64,000 nt of DNA. Origin: Spongiivirga citrea. Lineage in GTDB: Bacteria; Bacteroidota; Bacteroidia; Flavobacteriales; Flavobacteriaceae. This document shows, in pieces, positions 35,920-44,229 of the stretch. The notes under the pieces were generated by a model that saw only the letters and a list, made by a program, of their open reading frames with translations, was not told the DNA's origin and did not search any database. The stretch is from contig NZ_JAABOQ010000002.1 in the NCBI RefSeq assembly GCF_010671565.1, positions 1 through 64,000 on the forward strand, read 5' to 3'. The position numbers were made by a program, and so were the translations under genes. Positions within the stretch are counted from its first letter, which is position 1. The number at the start of each line of letters is the position of its first letter.

Positions 35920-35949
35920 AAATCCAATCATGAAAATGGTTGGATTTTT
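35920..35949 (+). terminator. Terminator of tRNA-Pro
   Basis: A 12-pair stem (AAATCCAATCAT and ATGGTTGGATTT) with a GAAA loop and a T-run directly follows the tRNA. A near-exact copy occurs at 36085-36115. Confidence 0.85.
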
Positions 35950-35995
35950 CTTTTCAAAAGTGCTGAGCTTGCTTTTGCACTTTTGAAAAGAAAAA
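35945..35995. repeat. 19-bp perfect inverted repeat between the two tRNA-end copies
   Basis: The arms at 35945-35963 (starting TTTTTCTTTTCAAAAGTGC) and 35977-35995 are perfect reverse complements around a 13-base loop. It begins in the T-run of the tRNA terminator. It could be a second hairpin terminator or a recombination-site arm. Confidence 0.75.
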
Positions 35996-36084
35996 GACAA
36001 TCAGGCGATAGCCCGAATTGGGTTTCCTTGAGCAACATACCCTAAAAAGGATGAACGAGGTTAATCCTCTCTACCCGACCAAGA

Positions 36085-36115
36085 AAATCCAATCATGAAA
36101 ATGGTTGGATTTTTT
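36085..36115 (+). terminator. Second copy of the tRNA-Pro terminator
   Basis: The same 12-pair hairpin and T-run as at 35920-35949, carried in the downstream repeat. Confidence 0.75.
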
Positions 36116-36292
36116 GTTTTAATAAATGGTGATTCAGACAGATTATAGTTCAATTTATATGAAAAACACAAAATAGTGCAGATAAGAAGGCAAAAGAATC
36201 AGCAGGAACTGATAGCTTCACCTTTTCAGTATCCAAATTGGAGCTATACATTACTTAAAAAATCCCCAGCCCCTCTAATGGCTCATATTTTA

Positions 36293-37174
36293 TTATCGTT
36301 TATAGACTTTAACCCAGTCTACTTGCATTTGCGAATTTTCAACGAATTGTGACGAATCGACACCATTAAAGAAAGCTCCGCCCACAGCTACATTTAGTAC
36401 GATCTGATGCTTTTTGCCAAATAAGGAGTTGACAAAGTTTTTGTCATTGGCATCATAAGTGTGCAATAGTTGATTGTCGAAGAAAATTTGAAGCTTATTT
36501 TCGGTCCATATTACCTGATATTCATGAAAATCATCAGTCAAATCTTGGTTGATGTTGTGTACTTTTTCAGTATCCTCATTTTTTGTGAGTGGAGTGCCCA
36601 CCTCAGTTCCATAAAATATGTTGGATTGAAACTCTAACGGAGTATTGCCTCTCGCTTCTAAAATATCAATTTCTCCATTAGTTGGCCAATCATCGCCATA
36701 AGACCAGAATGCTGGCCACATTCCGTTTCCTTTAGGTAATTTAATTCTTGCAGAAATTCTTATTTCCGTATTTCCTGCTACTTCTGTAGGCCCGAATAAG
36801 GTTTTACTCTCCACCCTCCCTGAAACATATTCAAAGTCCTTTGTGGTGTTGTCAAACGGATTCGTATTTCCTTGCACCGTTTCGCGCTTTGCATTAAATG
36901 AAATAATGCCATTTTCTAAATTTAGCTGTTCCTTTTTGTATAGTTGAATTTCATTATTAAAAGCTCCGCCTTCCCAAATGTTCCACTGGGCTAAACTTGG
37001 GTCATCAAAGTTTTCCTCGAAAATAAGTTCCCAGTCTCCACTGGGTGTTGGATCTGGATTTTCAATTGGCTCTTCTTCAGCATCGGGCCCTTCAACAGTA
37101 ACCACATTTACGTCTGATTTGGAGCAAGAAACTGAAATGAGCATAATAAGACTGTAGATTAAAGATATTTTCAT
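36293..37174 (-). CDS. GH16 family beta-glucanase lipoprotein (laminarinase-like)
   Basis: The enzyme probably cuts beta-1,3 or mixed-linked glucans outside the cytoplasm. The frame extends to an ATG at 37210, but the ATG at 37174 puts a normal lipoprotein signal first (MKISLIYSLIMLISVSC, Cys 17), giving 293 residues. The GH16 catalytic motif EIDILE is intact, with E168 as nucleophile, D170 and E173 as acid/base in this numbering. A Pro/Glu-rich linker (about 25-47) joins the lipid anchor to the domain. There are no susCD genes beside it. A palindrome upstream (37332-37346) may be its operator. Confidence 0.88.
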   Translation of the reverse strand: MKISLIYSLIMLISVSCSKSDVNVVTVEGPDAEEEPIENPDPTPSGDWELIFEENFDDPSLAQWNIWEGGAFNNEIQLYKKEQLNLENGIISFNAKRETVQGNTNPFDNTTKDFEYVSGRVESKTLFGPTEVAGNTEIRISARIKLPKGNGMWPAFWSYGDDWPTNGEIDILEARGNTPLEFQSNIFYGTEVGTPLTKNEDTEKVHNINQDLTDDFHEYQVIWTENKLQIFFDNQLLHTYDANDKNFVNSLFGKKHQIVLNVAVGGAFFNGVDSSQFVENSQMQVDWVKVYKR

Positions 37175-37646
37175 GTACTTGGGTTTTTTATTTTTTAAAT
37201 GGTATTTCATAACAATTTTTAAAGTTCGAAAAGAGGATCTTTGAGCGTGACCATCTCTGCGAACCGAACTCTATATTAAATGAGAAATAAATTCTCATTA
37301 ACTCAAGTGAAAATTACTTCACATTATTGGGTTGTATACCATACAAATGATGCACAAAATGTAACAATAGTTGTATAACAGGCTAATTTTAGTAAAACAG
37401 GCTTATTATTAGCTAACTACATTATATAAACTGAAGAAAATTATTGTTTATTGCTGCCATAATATATTGTATACCATTAATATTTAAACCGTTGGGATCC
37501 TGTATATCAATTTTAGAATAAAATCCAAGAAAACCTTTTATACAGCTATTATAAAACAAATAGGAGAAGAAATTATTAATCCATAAAAGGGGTCTTTAAG
37601 TTCTAGGGCTTTTTATAGATTTTAAAGTCTTACTTTGAGAGTTGTA
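37175..37646. other. Gene-free spacer upstream of the GH16 gene
   Basis: No gene is seen in these 472 AT-rich bases. They hold a palindrome, TTGTATACCATACAA, at 37332-37346, and the same 11 bases TTGTATACCAT again at 37467-37477. These may be operator sites for the GH16 gene. Confidence 0.5.
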
Positions 37647-38414
37647 TTATTCTAAGACGTATTTTCTAATACCAATAAAAACTAAAATTAAGATAGAATA
37701 TCCCATAAAAAATGGAATTACAAATTCTTCTAAATTTAAAAGTAGCATTAGAGCCATAATAAGAAGTTGGAATCCCAGACCATACATGGAGACTAGGGTC
37801 ATAAACCATTTTGGAAAGGGTTTACCATTCATTGCATTTCTATCTAAGTAATAGATGGTCTTATCAAAAACGATGTAGAGTACATCGTAAATCTTATAAA
37901 AGATATCGACAGTTCGTTGTTTTTCGCCTTCCATGGCTTCTGGTACGACATTTTCAACAACTCTACTTGTTGTGTCGCCGTTTAGATTATTTCGTAGTAT
38001 AACGTAGTAGTAGTTGTACACCGTTCCTTGTAGTTGAATCCCAATAAATGCGAGTAGCATAAAGATAATAGAACCATCTGTGATGTGCCAGAAGGTAAGA
38101 AGGAACAGAAAATTCAAAATGATGTCGGCGATAGAGTCGTAATAACGACCGGTATAAGATGGTGTGTTTTTTATTCTAGCTAATTCACCATCAGCTGCGT
38201 CTAAAACAGATTTTAAAACTAAGAAAAACGCGGCTGCAACATTGTAATTATTCAACATACAAATAATTGCAATAATTCCCGAAATAATGAACATAGTTGT
38301 CACATGAATGGGAGTGAGGCTTGTTCCTTTAAGAGATCTTGCAATGAGGCGAGCTGGCGATCTTCCGTAATCCGATAGATCAATAAATTTATGTTGTTTG
38401 GGAAGTTTTGACAT
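37647..38414 (-). CDS. CDP-alcohol phosphatidyltransferase family protein
   Basis: The 255-residue membrane enzyme joins a CDP-linked lipid and an alcohol to make a phospholipid or related product. The family motif DGx2ARx8Gx3Dx3D is intact as DGELARIKNTPSYTGRYYD followed by SIAD (about 93-115), with the metal-binding Asp residues. About six hydrophobic helices are visible. The alcohol (glycerol-phosphate, serine, inositol or other) cannot be told from sequence. It is a single gene on the minus strand. Confidence 0.85.
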   Translation of the reverse strand: MSKLPKQHKFIDLSDYGRSPARLIARSLKGTSLTPIHVTTMFIISGIIAIICMLNNYNVAAAFFLVLKSVLDAADGELARIKNTPSYTGRYYDSIADIILNFLFLLTFWHITDGSIIFMLLAFIGIQLQGTVYNYYYVILRNNLNGDTTSRVVENVVPEAMEGEKQRTVDIFYKIYDVLYIVFDKTIYYLDRNAMNGKPFPKWFMTLVSMYGLGFQLLIMALMLLLNLEEFVIPFFMGYSILILVFIGIRKYVLE

Positions 38415-38521
38415 AAGCTCTAAGTGGGCATTTGGTAAAGGTACTTCGACTAAATCGATTTATTACTTTAATGCAATTAAAATGTAAACTAAAGCTATAT
38501 GACCGAATCAAACACCTGAAG

Positions 38522-39193
38522 TTAAAGTATTAGGTAAGCGACACTAATTCCCAAGATGATTGTAATGATTTTTGCCAAATTGAATTTATGTCCAGCAGAA
38601 CTCTCAAAAAGAATAGTCGTACTGATGTGAAGGAATATTCCAATTACAACCGCACTTATTTCGGCTAAATAGTCTCGAAAAAATGAAACATGTTCGCCTA
38701 AATAACTTCCTAGCGGTGTCATTAAAGAAAATAAGAGTAGAAAGATAAACGTATAGCCTTTACTAAATCCGCTTTTGATGGTAAATGAGGTTAGTATTAT
38801 CGCGATTGGTAATTTGTGGACCATAATGCCGTAAACTAGGTGATCATGATGATGTACAGGAATTCCTTCCAGTAATGCATGTATTGTTAGACCAATTATA
38901 AGCGCTAGTGAGAATGTTTTTTTCTCTTTGTCGATATGCATATGTCCATGCTCTGCACCTCGTGACAAGAATTCTAAACTAATTTGCAGTAAGATACCAA
39001 CCATTACTAGTAGCCCGATGGTTTTTGAATTGTTAGAAAAGACCTCAGGAATCATCTCTAAAACAGTGATCGATAACAAGAAGGATCCACTAAATGCCAA
39101 TAATAGTTTTTGCTTCTTATCAATAATAGGTTTGAAAAGAATGACGACTAGGTAAGCAATTAAAACAGATGCTATTAATAAAAGGTATTCCAT
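38522..39193 (-). CDS. ZIP family divalent metal transporter
   Basis: The 223-residue protein has about seven membrane helices and imports zinc or another divalent metal. The key motif of ZIP helix 4 is HALLEGIP with its His and Glu, and helix 5 gives HKLPIAI. A His-rich loop (HGHMHIDKEKK, about 82-92) lies between helices and probably binds metal on the cytoplasmic side. It follows the methyltransferase gene by 2 bases on the same strand. Confidence 0.88.
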   Translation of the reverse strand: MEYLLLIASVLIAYLVVILFKPIIDKKQKLLLAFSGSFLLSITVLEMIPEVFSNNSKTIGLLVMVGILLQISLEFLSRGAEHGHMHIDKEKKTFSLALIIGLTIHALLEGIPVHHHDHLVYGIMVHKLPIAIILTSFTIKSGFSKGYTFIFLLLFSLMTPLGSYLGEHVSFFRDYLAEISAVVIGIFLHISTTILFESSAGHKFNLAKIITIILGISVAYLIL

Positions 39194-39195
39194 TA

Positions 39196-39927
39196 TTACT
39201 TAAAGACCATAATGAGACGCTCTGACGAATCTTGCTTAAAGCTTCCCAAATTATAATCACCAAAAATATCTAAAAGATCAATACCAGCTTTATCAAAATA
39301 TTTTTGAAAATCATCTAAAGAAAGAGAACGTACTTTTTCTATATAAGTACGTTTTTCGCCATCTACGGTAAAAGTAATTTCTTTAATAATGTGACCGTTT
39401 TCAACATAACGTTCTATATGAAATTCAATACCATCAACCATCTTAACCTCATGAGGAACAAGATTTGGTATTACCTGATCAACATTCATGAAGTCTAGTA
39501 CTGCCAATCCTGTTTCATTAATATTTTTTTTGATGGCTTTCAGTGCTCTTAAATTGTCATCGTCACTATCAAAATATCCAAAACTGGTGAAAAGGTTAAA
39601 AACGGCATCAAATTGTTTGTCAAAAGGAACACACATATCATGTTCTACAAAATGAAGCGTTTCGTTTTCATATTGTTTGGCAAAGTCAATACTGTTTTTA
39701 GAAAGATCAGCTCCTGTAACATCAAAGCCTAAACTGTTTAAATAAATGGAATGGCGGCCTTTACCGCAAGCTAAATCTAATATTTCGTCATCTGCCCCAA
39801 GTCCGAGATAGGTTGTAAGCTTGTCCATGAAGAGTTGTGCTTCATTACTATCTCTATCTCGATATAAAATGTGGTAATATTCCGTATCAAACCAACGACC
39901 ATACCAATTTTCAACTTCTTTTATCAT
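39196..39927 (-). CDS. Class I SAM-dependent methyltransferase
   Basis: The 243-residue soluble protein has the SAM-binding loop LDLACGKGRHSIYL (about 46-59) followed by VTGADLSKNSIDFA, as in class I small-molecule methyltransferases. The substrate is not evident. It diverges from the THUMP methyltransferase gene, 57 bases apart, and is followed by the ZIP gene 2 bases on. Confidence 0.82.
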   Translation of the reverse strand: MIKEVENWYGRWFDTEYYHILYRDRDSNEAQLFMDKLTTYLGLGADDEILDLACGKGRHSIYLNSLGFDVTGADLSKNSIDFAKQYENETLHFVEHDMCVPFDKQFDAVFNLFTSFGYFDSDDDNLRALKAIKKNINETGLAVLDFMNVDQVIPNLVPHEVKMVDGIEFHIERYVENGHIIKEITFTVDGEKRTYIEKVRSLSLDDFQKYFDKAGIDLLDIFGDYNLGSFKQDSSERLIMVFK

Positions 39928-39956
39928 CTATTCAAACTAAGGCGGCTAAATTAGCC

Positions 39957-39964
39957 TATTTTTG
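39957..39964 (+). promoter_or_regulatory. -7 element of the THUMP methyltransferase gene
   Basis: TATTTTTG fully matches TAnnTTTG and lies 20 bases before the ATG at 39985. The -33 element is not clear. Confidence 0.5.
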
Positions 39965-39984
39965 CAATCTAAAAGTCGCTTTTA

Positions 39985-41145
39985 ATGCAAAATAATTACG
40001 AAATGGTTGCTAAAACTGCCTACGGCCTAGAAGGTGTTTTAGCAAAAGAACTTCGCAATCTCGGTGCACAGCATGTAAAAGAAGGAGTTCGCGCTGTTAC
40101 ATTTGTTGGGGATAAAGGTTTTATGTACAAAGCCAATTTATGCTTACGGACTTGTATCAAAATTTTGAAACCAATAGAGCGATTTTGGGTTCGTGATGAA
40201 AAATCACTGTATAATCAGGTGTATAAAATGGATTGGAACCAATACATTAAACCCGATCAAACTATCGCGATTTACGCAACGGTGCATTCTGATCTTTTTT
40301 CTCATTCAAAATACATCGCTTTAAAAACCAAAGATGCTATCGTTGATCGCATTCGCGATGATCATGGAACACGACCAAATATAGATACTGCTCACCCTCA
40401 TGTACAAATTAATGTGCATATTGATAAAAGTAACTGTACAATTTCATTAGACACCTCAGGAGAATCACTTCATAAAAGAGGATACCGAACGGCGACGAAT
40501 ATCGCTCCATTAAATGAAGTCTCTGCAGCCGGATTATTGCTGCTGTCAGGATGGGATGGACAGTGTGATTTTTTAGATCCTATGTGTGGTAGTGGTACAA
40601 TACCTATTGAAGCTGCAATGATCGCAGCTAATATACCGGCAAACTTGAATAGAAACGAATTCGCTTTTGAAAAATGGCCGGATTGGGATGTTGATCTTTA
40701 TGAGACTATCGAAGATTCGATGATCAATAAAATCCGAAATGTGTCATATTCGATTACGGGTTATGATAAGGCTCCATCTGCAGTTAATAAGGCGAAGGAT
40801 AATGTAAAGAATGCCAATTTGCAGGAGTTCGTTACTATTAGACATGAGGATTTCTTTAAGACGAAAAAAGAGACCGAAGGGCCACTTCACATTGTCAGTA
40901 ATCCTCCTTATGGCGAGCGTATTGCGATTGAGAGTGAATCTTTTTACGGGAATATTGGTACGACTTTAAAACACGGTTATCCAGGAACAAATGCATGGAT
41001 GATTACCTCTGACATAGAAGCTTTGAAATATGTTGGCTTGCGTCCATCAAGGAAAATAAAGTTGTACAACGGGAAATTAGAAGCTAGATTTGTGAAGTAC
41101 GAAATGTACGAAGGAAGTAAAAAGGCCAAAAAACAAAACCAATAA
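39985..41145 (+). CDS. THUMP-domain class I rRNA methyltransferase (RlmL-like)
   Basis: The 386-residue protein matches the N-terminal half of E. coli RlmKL, which makes m2G2445 in 23S rRNA. A THUMP RNA-binding domain occupies about 45-160. The methyltransferase domain has DPMCGSGTIPIEAAMIAANI (about 192-211) and the N/DPPY-type active motif SNPPYGERI (about 308-316). The C-terminal RlmK half of the E. coli fusion is absent, as is common in Bacteroidota. Confidence 0.87.
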   Translation: MQNNYEMVAKTAYGLEGVLAKELRNLGAQHVKEGVRAVTFVGDKGFMYKANLCLRTCIKILKPIERFWVRDEKSLYNQVYKMDWNQYIKPDQTIAIYATVHSDLFSHSKYIALKTKDAIVDRIRDDHGTRPNIDTAHPHVQINVHIDKSNCTISLDTSGESLHKRGYRTATNIAPLNEVSAAGLLLLSGWDGQCDFLDPMCGSGTIPIEAAMIAANIPANLNRNEFAFEKWPDWDVDLYETIEDSMINKIRNVSYSITGYDKAPSAVNKAKDNVKNANLQEFVTIRHEDFFKTKKETEGPLHIVSNPPYGERIAIESESFYGNIGTTLKHGYPGTNAWMITSDIEALKYVGLRPSRKIKLYNGKLEARFVKYEMYEGSKKAKKQNQ

Positions 41146-41146
41146 A

Positions 41147-41380
41147 ATGTCTGTAAAAACCAAAGCACTCATCTTTAATTTTATCTGTTTTGCGATTTTA
41201 TTTCTGGCTTTCCGCTTCGGAATTTCTGCGCTCGGACTACAATTACCTTATATCCCGCTTGTCGTAATTAGTGTTGTTTTGGCAAGTCTTATTGCTCCAA
41301 AATTTGGTGTACGTACTAAAGATGGCAAAGAGGTACTTATAATGAAGACTTTTTTAAGGAAAGACATTAAAGAATTTTAA
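41147..41380 (+). CDS. Small two-helix membrane protein, unknown
   Basis: This 77-residue protein is not recognised. Two hydrophobic segments lie at about 7-25 and 32-49, followed by a basic, polar tail, giving a hairpin in the inner membrane. It starts 1 base after the THUMP methyltransferase stop, so it is probably cotranscribed. Its end abuts the convergent DUF6048 gene with no gap. Confidence 0.65.
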   Translation: MSVKTKALIFNFICFAILFLAFRFGISALGLQLPYIPLVVISVVLASLIAPKFGVRTKDGKEVLIMKTFLRKDIKEF

Positions 41381-42142
41381 TTATCGATCCTTTTTAAAAA
41401 TGGGAATTCGATAGCTCAGGGTATAATTAAACCCTACTCCAAAACTACTATCTTCAGTAACTTTATTGAAGCCTGGAATCCAGAGATTTGCAAAACTATC
41501 AGGTTCAGTGCTAGTAAACAACCGTGAGATGCGAACACTTGCACCCATATAAAAATTATTGAAAAGTTCAACCTTCGCTCCAAAGACTAGTTCAAGCCAG
41601 CTAGCATTTAGTCCTGAGAACTCGGTGCCAGGTTCAGAAAGTGTGTTTTCTTCAAATACTGCTTGATTTCTATCAATAAGACTAAAACTATTTAAGGTTT
41701 GGGAAAAGGTACTAAAGCTGTAGCGACCACCAATATAAATCATATTATCCATGCCATACCAATTGTTGTATAGCTGATAGTCAACACCAAGTTTAATATA
41801 ACTACCCTTCGCAGTAAAGTTAACTTGCTTGTCATCAATGGTATGTTCTTCGTTACCAAGCTCAGCAGCAATATATAGTTTTTTTGAAATTCGAAAATCC
41901 CCAACTATCTCAAATCCTGTATAGTTTTCTTCGTCTAAAAAAGTGAAAACAGGACGACCTAGGTCGATACCAAAACGAAGACCGTATTTATCTTTTTTAG
42001 AAATTGAATCCCGGGCGGTTTCAATAAGTTCACCTTGTGGTGTCTCTTCATCTTTAGGTGCTTCTTCCTGTGCCACCATATAAGATGACACCAATAGCAA
42101 GAGTATGCTAGTGAAATATCTTAACATGGGCAGCATTTTCAT
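41381..42142 (-). CDS. DUF6048 family exported protein
   Basis: The 253-residue protein matches the Bacteroidota family DUF6048, a predicted outer-membrane beta-barrel. A signal peptide ends near MVAQ. The rest has repeated strands such as YIGGRYSFSTFSQ and FYMGASVRISRLF, and ends in YTLSYRIPIFKKDR. The first ATG (42142) overlaps the upstream gene by 35 bases; the ATG at 42127 would give a tighter signal peptide. DUF6452, DUF6048 and RlmD genes often sit together in Flavobacteria. Function unknown. Confidence 0.75.
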   Translation of the reverse strand: MKMLPMLRYFTSILLLLVSSYMVAQEEAPKDEETPQGELIETARDSISKKDKYGLRFGIDLGRPVFTFLDEENYTGFEIVGDFRISKKLYIAAELGNEEHTIDDKQVNFTAKGSYIKLGVDYQLYNNWYGMDNMIYIGGRYSFSTFSQTLNSFSLIDRNQAVFEENTLSEPGTEFSGLNASWLELVFGAKVELFNNFYMGASVRISRLFTSTEPDSFANLWIPGFNKVTEDSSFGVGFNYTLSYRIPIFKKDR

Positions 42143-42635
42143 TTTCTACAGTAGTGTTAATAATTTCAATAGCAGGGTCAGCGGCAATCCATTTATCGAT
42201 ATCTGGACTGCTAACTTCAGTTAATTCGAAGATAGCCCGAAAGCCACAGGCTCTAGATATAAACTCATCAGATCTGGTATATGTAATATCAAGCGTGTCA
42301 ATTTGACCAGTTTCGTTACCATCATCATTGGAAGCTGAATTATTGATCAATAAATATCGGGTTGTTAGTTGTTGTGTTCTCAATGGAATAGCAATTGAAT
42401 CACGATCAGTGCGATCACCTGTTTCAAAGAAGACATTGGAGTCTTCCCTTACGGCAACTACCCGCAGGCTCGGAACAGCTTTTACTGTTTCAATATCTGT
42501 AGCATCAAAAAATCGGATAATTAACTGCGGAGTATCTGGAGTCACCTCGGAGCAAATATCATCTTTCTCGCAGCTATAGCTAATAAAACCTATTGCAATA
42601 AGACTAAAAACAAAAACAAAAAAACGTTTGTTCAT
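42108..42635 (-). CDS. DUF6452 family lipoprotein
   Basis: The frame opens at 42686, but the ATG at 42635 (MNKRFFVFVFSLIAIGF) directly begins a lipoprotein signal with lipobox FISYSC, giving 175 residues. The mature protein matches DUF6452, with IRFFDATDIETVKAVPSLRV typical of the family. It overlaps the DUF6048 gene and follows rlmD by 69 bases from the chosen start. The pair may form an envelope complex (lipoprotein and barrel); this is inference. Confidence 0.75.
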   Translation of the reverse strand: MNKRFFVFVFSLIAIGFISYSCEKDDICSEVTPDTPQLIIRFFDATDIETVKAVPSLRVVAVREDSNVFFETGDRTDRDSIAIPLRTQQLTTRYLLINNSASNDDGNETGQIDTLDITYTRSDEFISRACGFRAIFELTEVSSPDIDKWIAADPAIEIINTTVENENAAHVKIFH

Positions 42636-42704
42636 ATATATCCGAAATGGGATTTGGAGTAAAAATAATTTAATTTTTAAAAGCACTAGCTTCCAGTTGC
42701 CATT

Positions 42705-44114
42705 TTATCTTTTTTCTAACAAGACTACATTTTCAATATGGTGTGTTTGCGGAAACATATCTACAGCTTGTGTTTTTGTTACTTTGTAAACATCATTTAA
42801 CTGTGCAAGATCTCTGGCTTGTGTTGCGCTATTACAGCTAACATAAACTATTTTTTCGGGTGCTATATTTATTATTTGCTGGACCACATCTTTATGCATG
42901 CCATCTCTTGGGGGATCAGTTATAATAACATCTGGTTGACCATGAGTTTGTATAAACTGATCGTTAAATACACTTTTCATATCACCAACATGGAAACTGG
43001 TATTTTCAATTCCATTATGCTTTGCATTTTCTTTTGCTGCCTTAATGGCGTCAGGTACAGCTTCAACTCCAACAACTTTCTTCGCTTTTTTTGCTACAAA
43101 TTGAGCTATTGTTCCAGTTCCGGTATACAAATCATACACTAATTCATCGCCCGTTAATCCTGCAAAATCTCTTGCTGTTTTGTATAATGTATAAGCTTGA
43201 TCTGAATTTGTTTGGTAGAATGACTTCGCATTAATTTTAAACTGAAGCCCCTCCATTTCTTCAAAAATGTGATCACGGCCTGTATAACAAATTACTTCCT
43301 GATCATAAATAGTATCGTTAGCCTTGCCGTTAATTACATATTGAAGCGATGTGATTGTAGGAAAACGATCTTTGAGGTGATCTAGTAACAATTCTCTTTT
43401 TTCAATATCTTCTTTAAAGAATTGAATAAGCACCATAATCTCACCAGTTGATGTAGTGCGAATCATCAATGTTCGGAGCAATCCAGTCTGATTTCTAGTA
43501 TTGAAAAAATCTAGCGAATTCTTAACAGCAAATTCTTTTACTGCGAGTCTAATTGCATTAGAAGGATCGGCTTGTAAATGACATTTTTTTATATCGAGAA
43601 TCTTATCCCACATACCAGGTATATGAAAGCCTAAGGCATTGCGGTCTCCAAGGTCTTCACCAGAACCAATTTCTTCCTTTGTTAACCATCGACTATCAGA
43701 AAATGAGAATTCCATTTTATTGCGGTAGAAAAACTGCTCCTTACTACCTAGGATAGGACTAACTTCTGGTAATTCAATTCCGCCAAGACGGGTTAAATTA
43801 TTCGTAACCTCCTGTTGCTTATAAAATAACTGATGTTTGTAATCCATATGTTGCCACTTACAGCCTCCACAAACCCCAAAATGTTCGCATGCGGCTTCGG
43901 TGCGCTTATCTGATAGCGAATGAAAATGAACAGCACTCCCTTCAAAAAAGGCCTTTCTTTTCTTGTAGGTTTGAATATCGACAACATCACCAGGAACGGC
44001 ATTATCGACGAATATTACTCTACCATCCGGAGCCTTCGCAATCGATTTTCCTTTAGCACCAGCATCAATAATTTCGACCTTTTCAAAAAGCTGTCTTCTG
44101 TTTTTTCTTGCCAT
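42705..44114 (-). CDS. rlmD: 23S rRNA (uracil-1939-C5)-methyltransferase
   Basis: The 469-residue enzyme of the RumA/TrmA family makes m5U in 23S rRNA. A TRAM domain opens it (about 12-60). The [4Fe-4S] ligands are in CEHFGVCGGCKW (about 76-87), with a further Cys downstream. The SAM motif is VYDLYTGTGTIAQF, and the catalytic Cys is in VYVSCNSATQARDLA. The family member (RlmD or RlmC) cannot be fixed from sequence alone. A -7 promoter element sits 4 bases before the ATG, so the mRNA may be leaderless. Confidence 0.9.
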   Translation of the reverse strand: MARKNRRQLFEKVEIIDAGAKGKSIAKAPDGRVIFVDNAVPGDVVDIQTYKKRKAFFEGSAVHFHSLSDKRTEAACEHFGVCGGCKWQHMDYKHQLFYKQQEVTNNLTRLGGIELPEVSPILGSKEQFFYRNKMEFSFSDSRWLTKEEIGSGEDLGDRNALGFHIPGMWDKILDIKKCHLQADPSNAIRLAVKEFAVKNSLDFFNTRNQTGLLRTLMIRTTSTGEIMVLIQFFKEDIEKRELLLDHLKDRFPTITSLQYVINGKANDTIYDQEVICYTGRDHIFEEMEGLQFKINAKSFYQTNSDQAYTLYKTARDFAGLTGDELVYDLYTGTGTIAQFVAKKAKKVVGVEAVPDAIKAAKENAKHNGIENTSFHVGDMKSVFNDQFIQTHGQPDVIITDPPRDGMHKDVVQQIINIAPEKIVYVSCNSATQARDLAQLNDVYKVTKTQAVDMFPQTHHIENVVLLEKR

Positions 44115-44118
44115 GCGG

Positions 44119-44126
44119 CAAAAGTA
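44119..44126 (-). promoter_or_regulatory. -7 element of rlmD, 4 bases before the start codon
   Basis: On the minus strand this reads TACTTTTG, a full TAnnTTTG match. Only CCGC separates it from the ATG at 44114, so transcription would start at or near the start codon. Confidence 0.5.
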
Positions 44127-44229
44127 GCTATTTTGTTGGTAGATTAGGATAGGATTTTACGGCGACTGAGTAGAAAAATGAAATTAATTGGGAACCTTTT
44201 GTAAATCGATATGTCTATAGATAAAGTAA

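Larger units (their letters stand above)
35898..36115. repeat. Direct repeat of the tRNA-Pro 3' end plus terminator
   Basis: Positions 35898-35949 and 36063-36114 are 52-base direct repeats with a single mismatch. They cover the 3' strand of the T-arm, the acceptor strand, CCA and the terminator. The match also extends left through GAGGTT once a CG deletion is allowed. The bases between the copies do not resemble the rest of a tRNA, so the second copy is a 3' fragment. This is the pattern left by integration at a tRNA gene, or by a collapsed tandem tRNA. Confidence 0.85.

Noticed and set aside
35739-35933. A 66-codon frame across the tRNA-Pro gene
   Set aside because: It reads through the tRNA cloverleaf, which explains the sequence fully.
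35898-36115. CRISPR-like direct repeats
   Set aside because: There are only two copies, and they are the 3' end of a tRNA with its terminator; there are no spacers or cas genes.
39335-39355. GTACGT-type sequences within the SAM methyltransferase gene
   Set aside because: They lie inside a coding region, lack the 2-base spacing and are far from the nitrate island.
42819-43142. A 107-codon plus-strand frame inside rlmD
   Set aside because: It is Phe/Tyr/Ile-rich antisense of a conserved enzyme and shows no recognisable domain.
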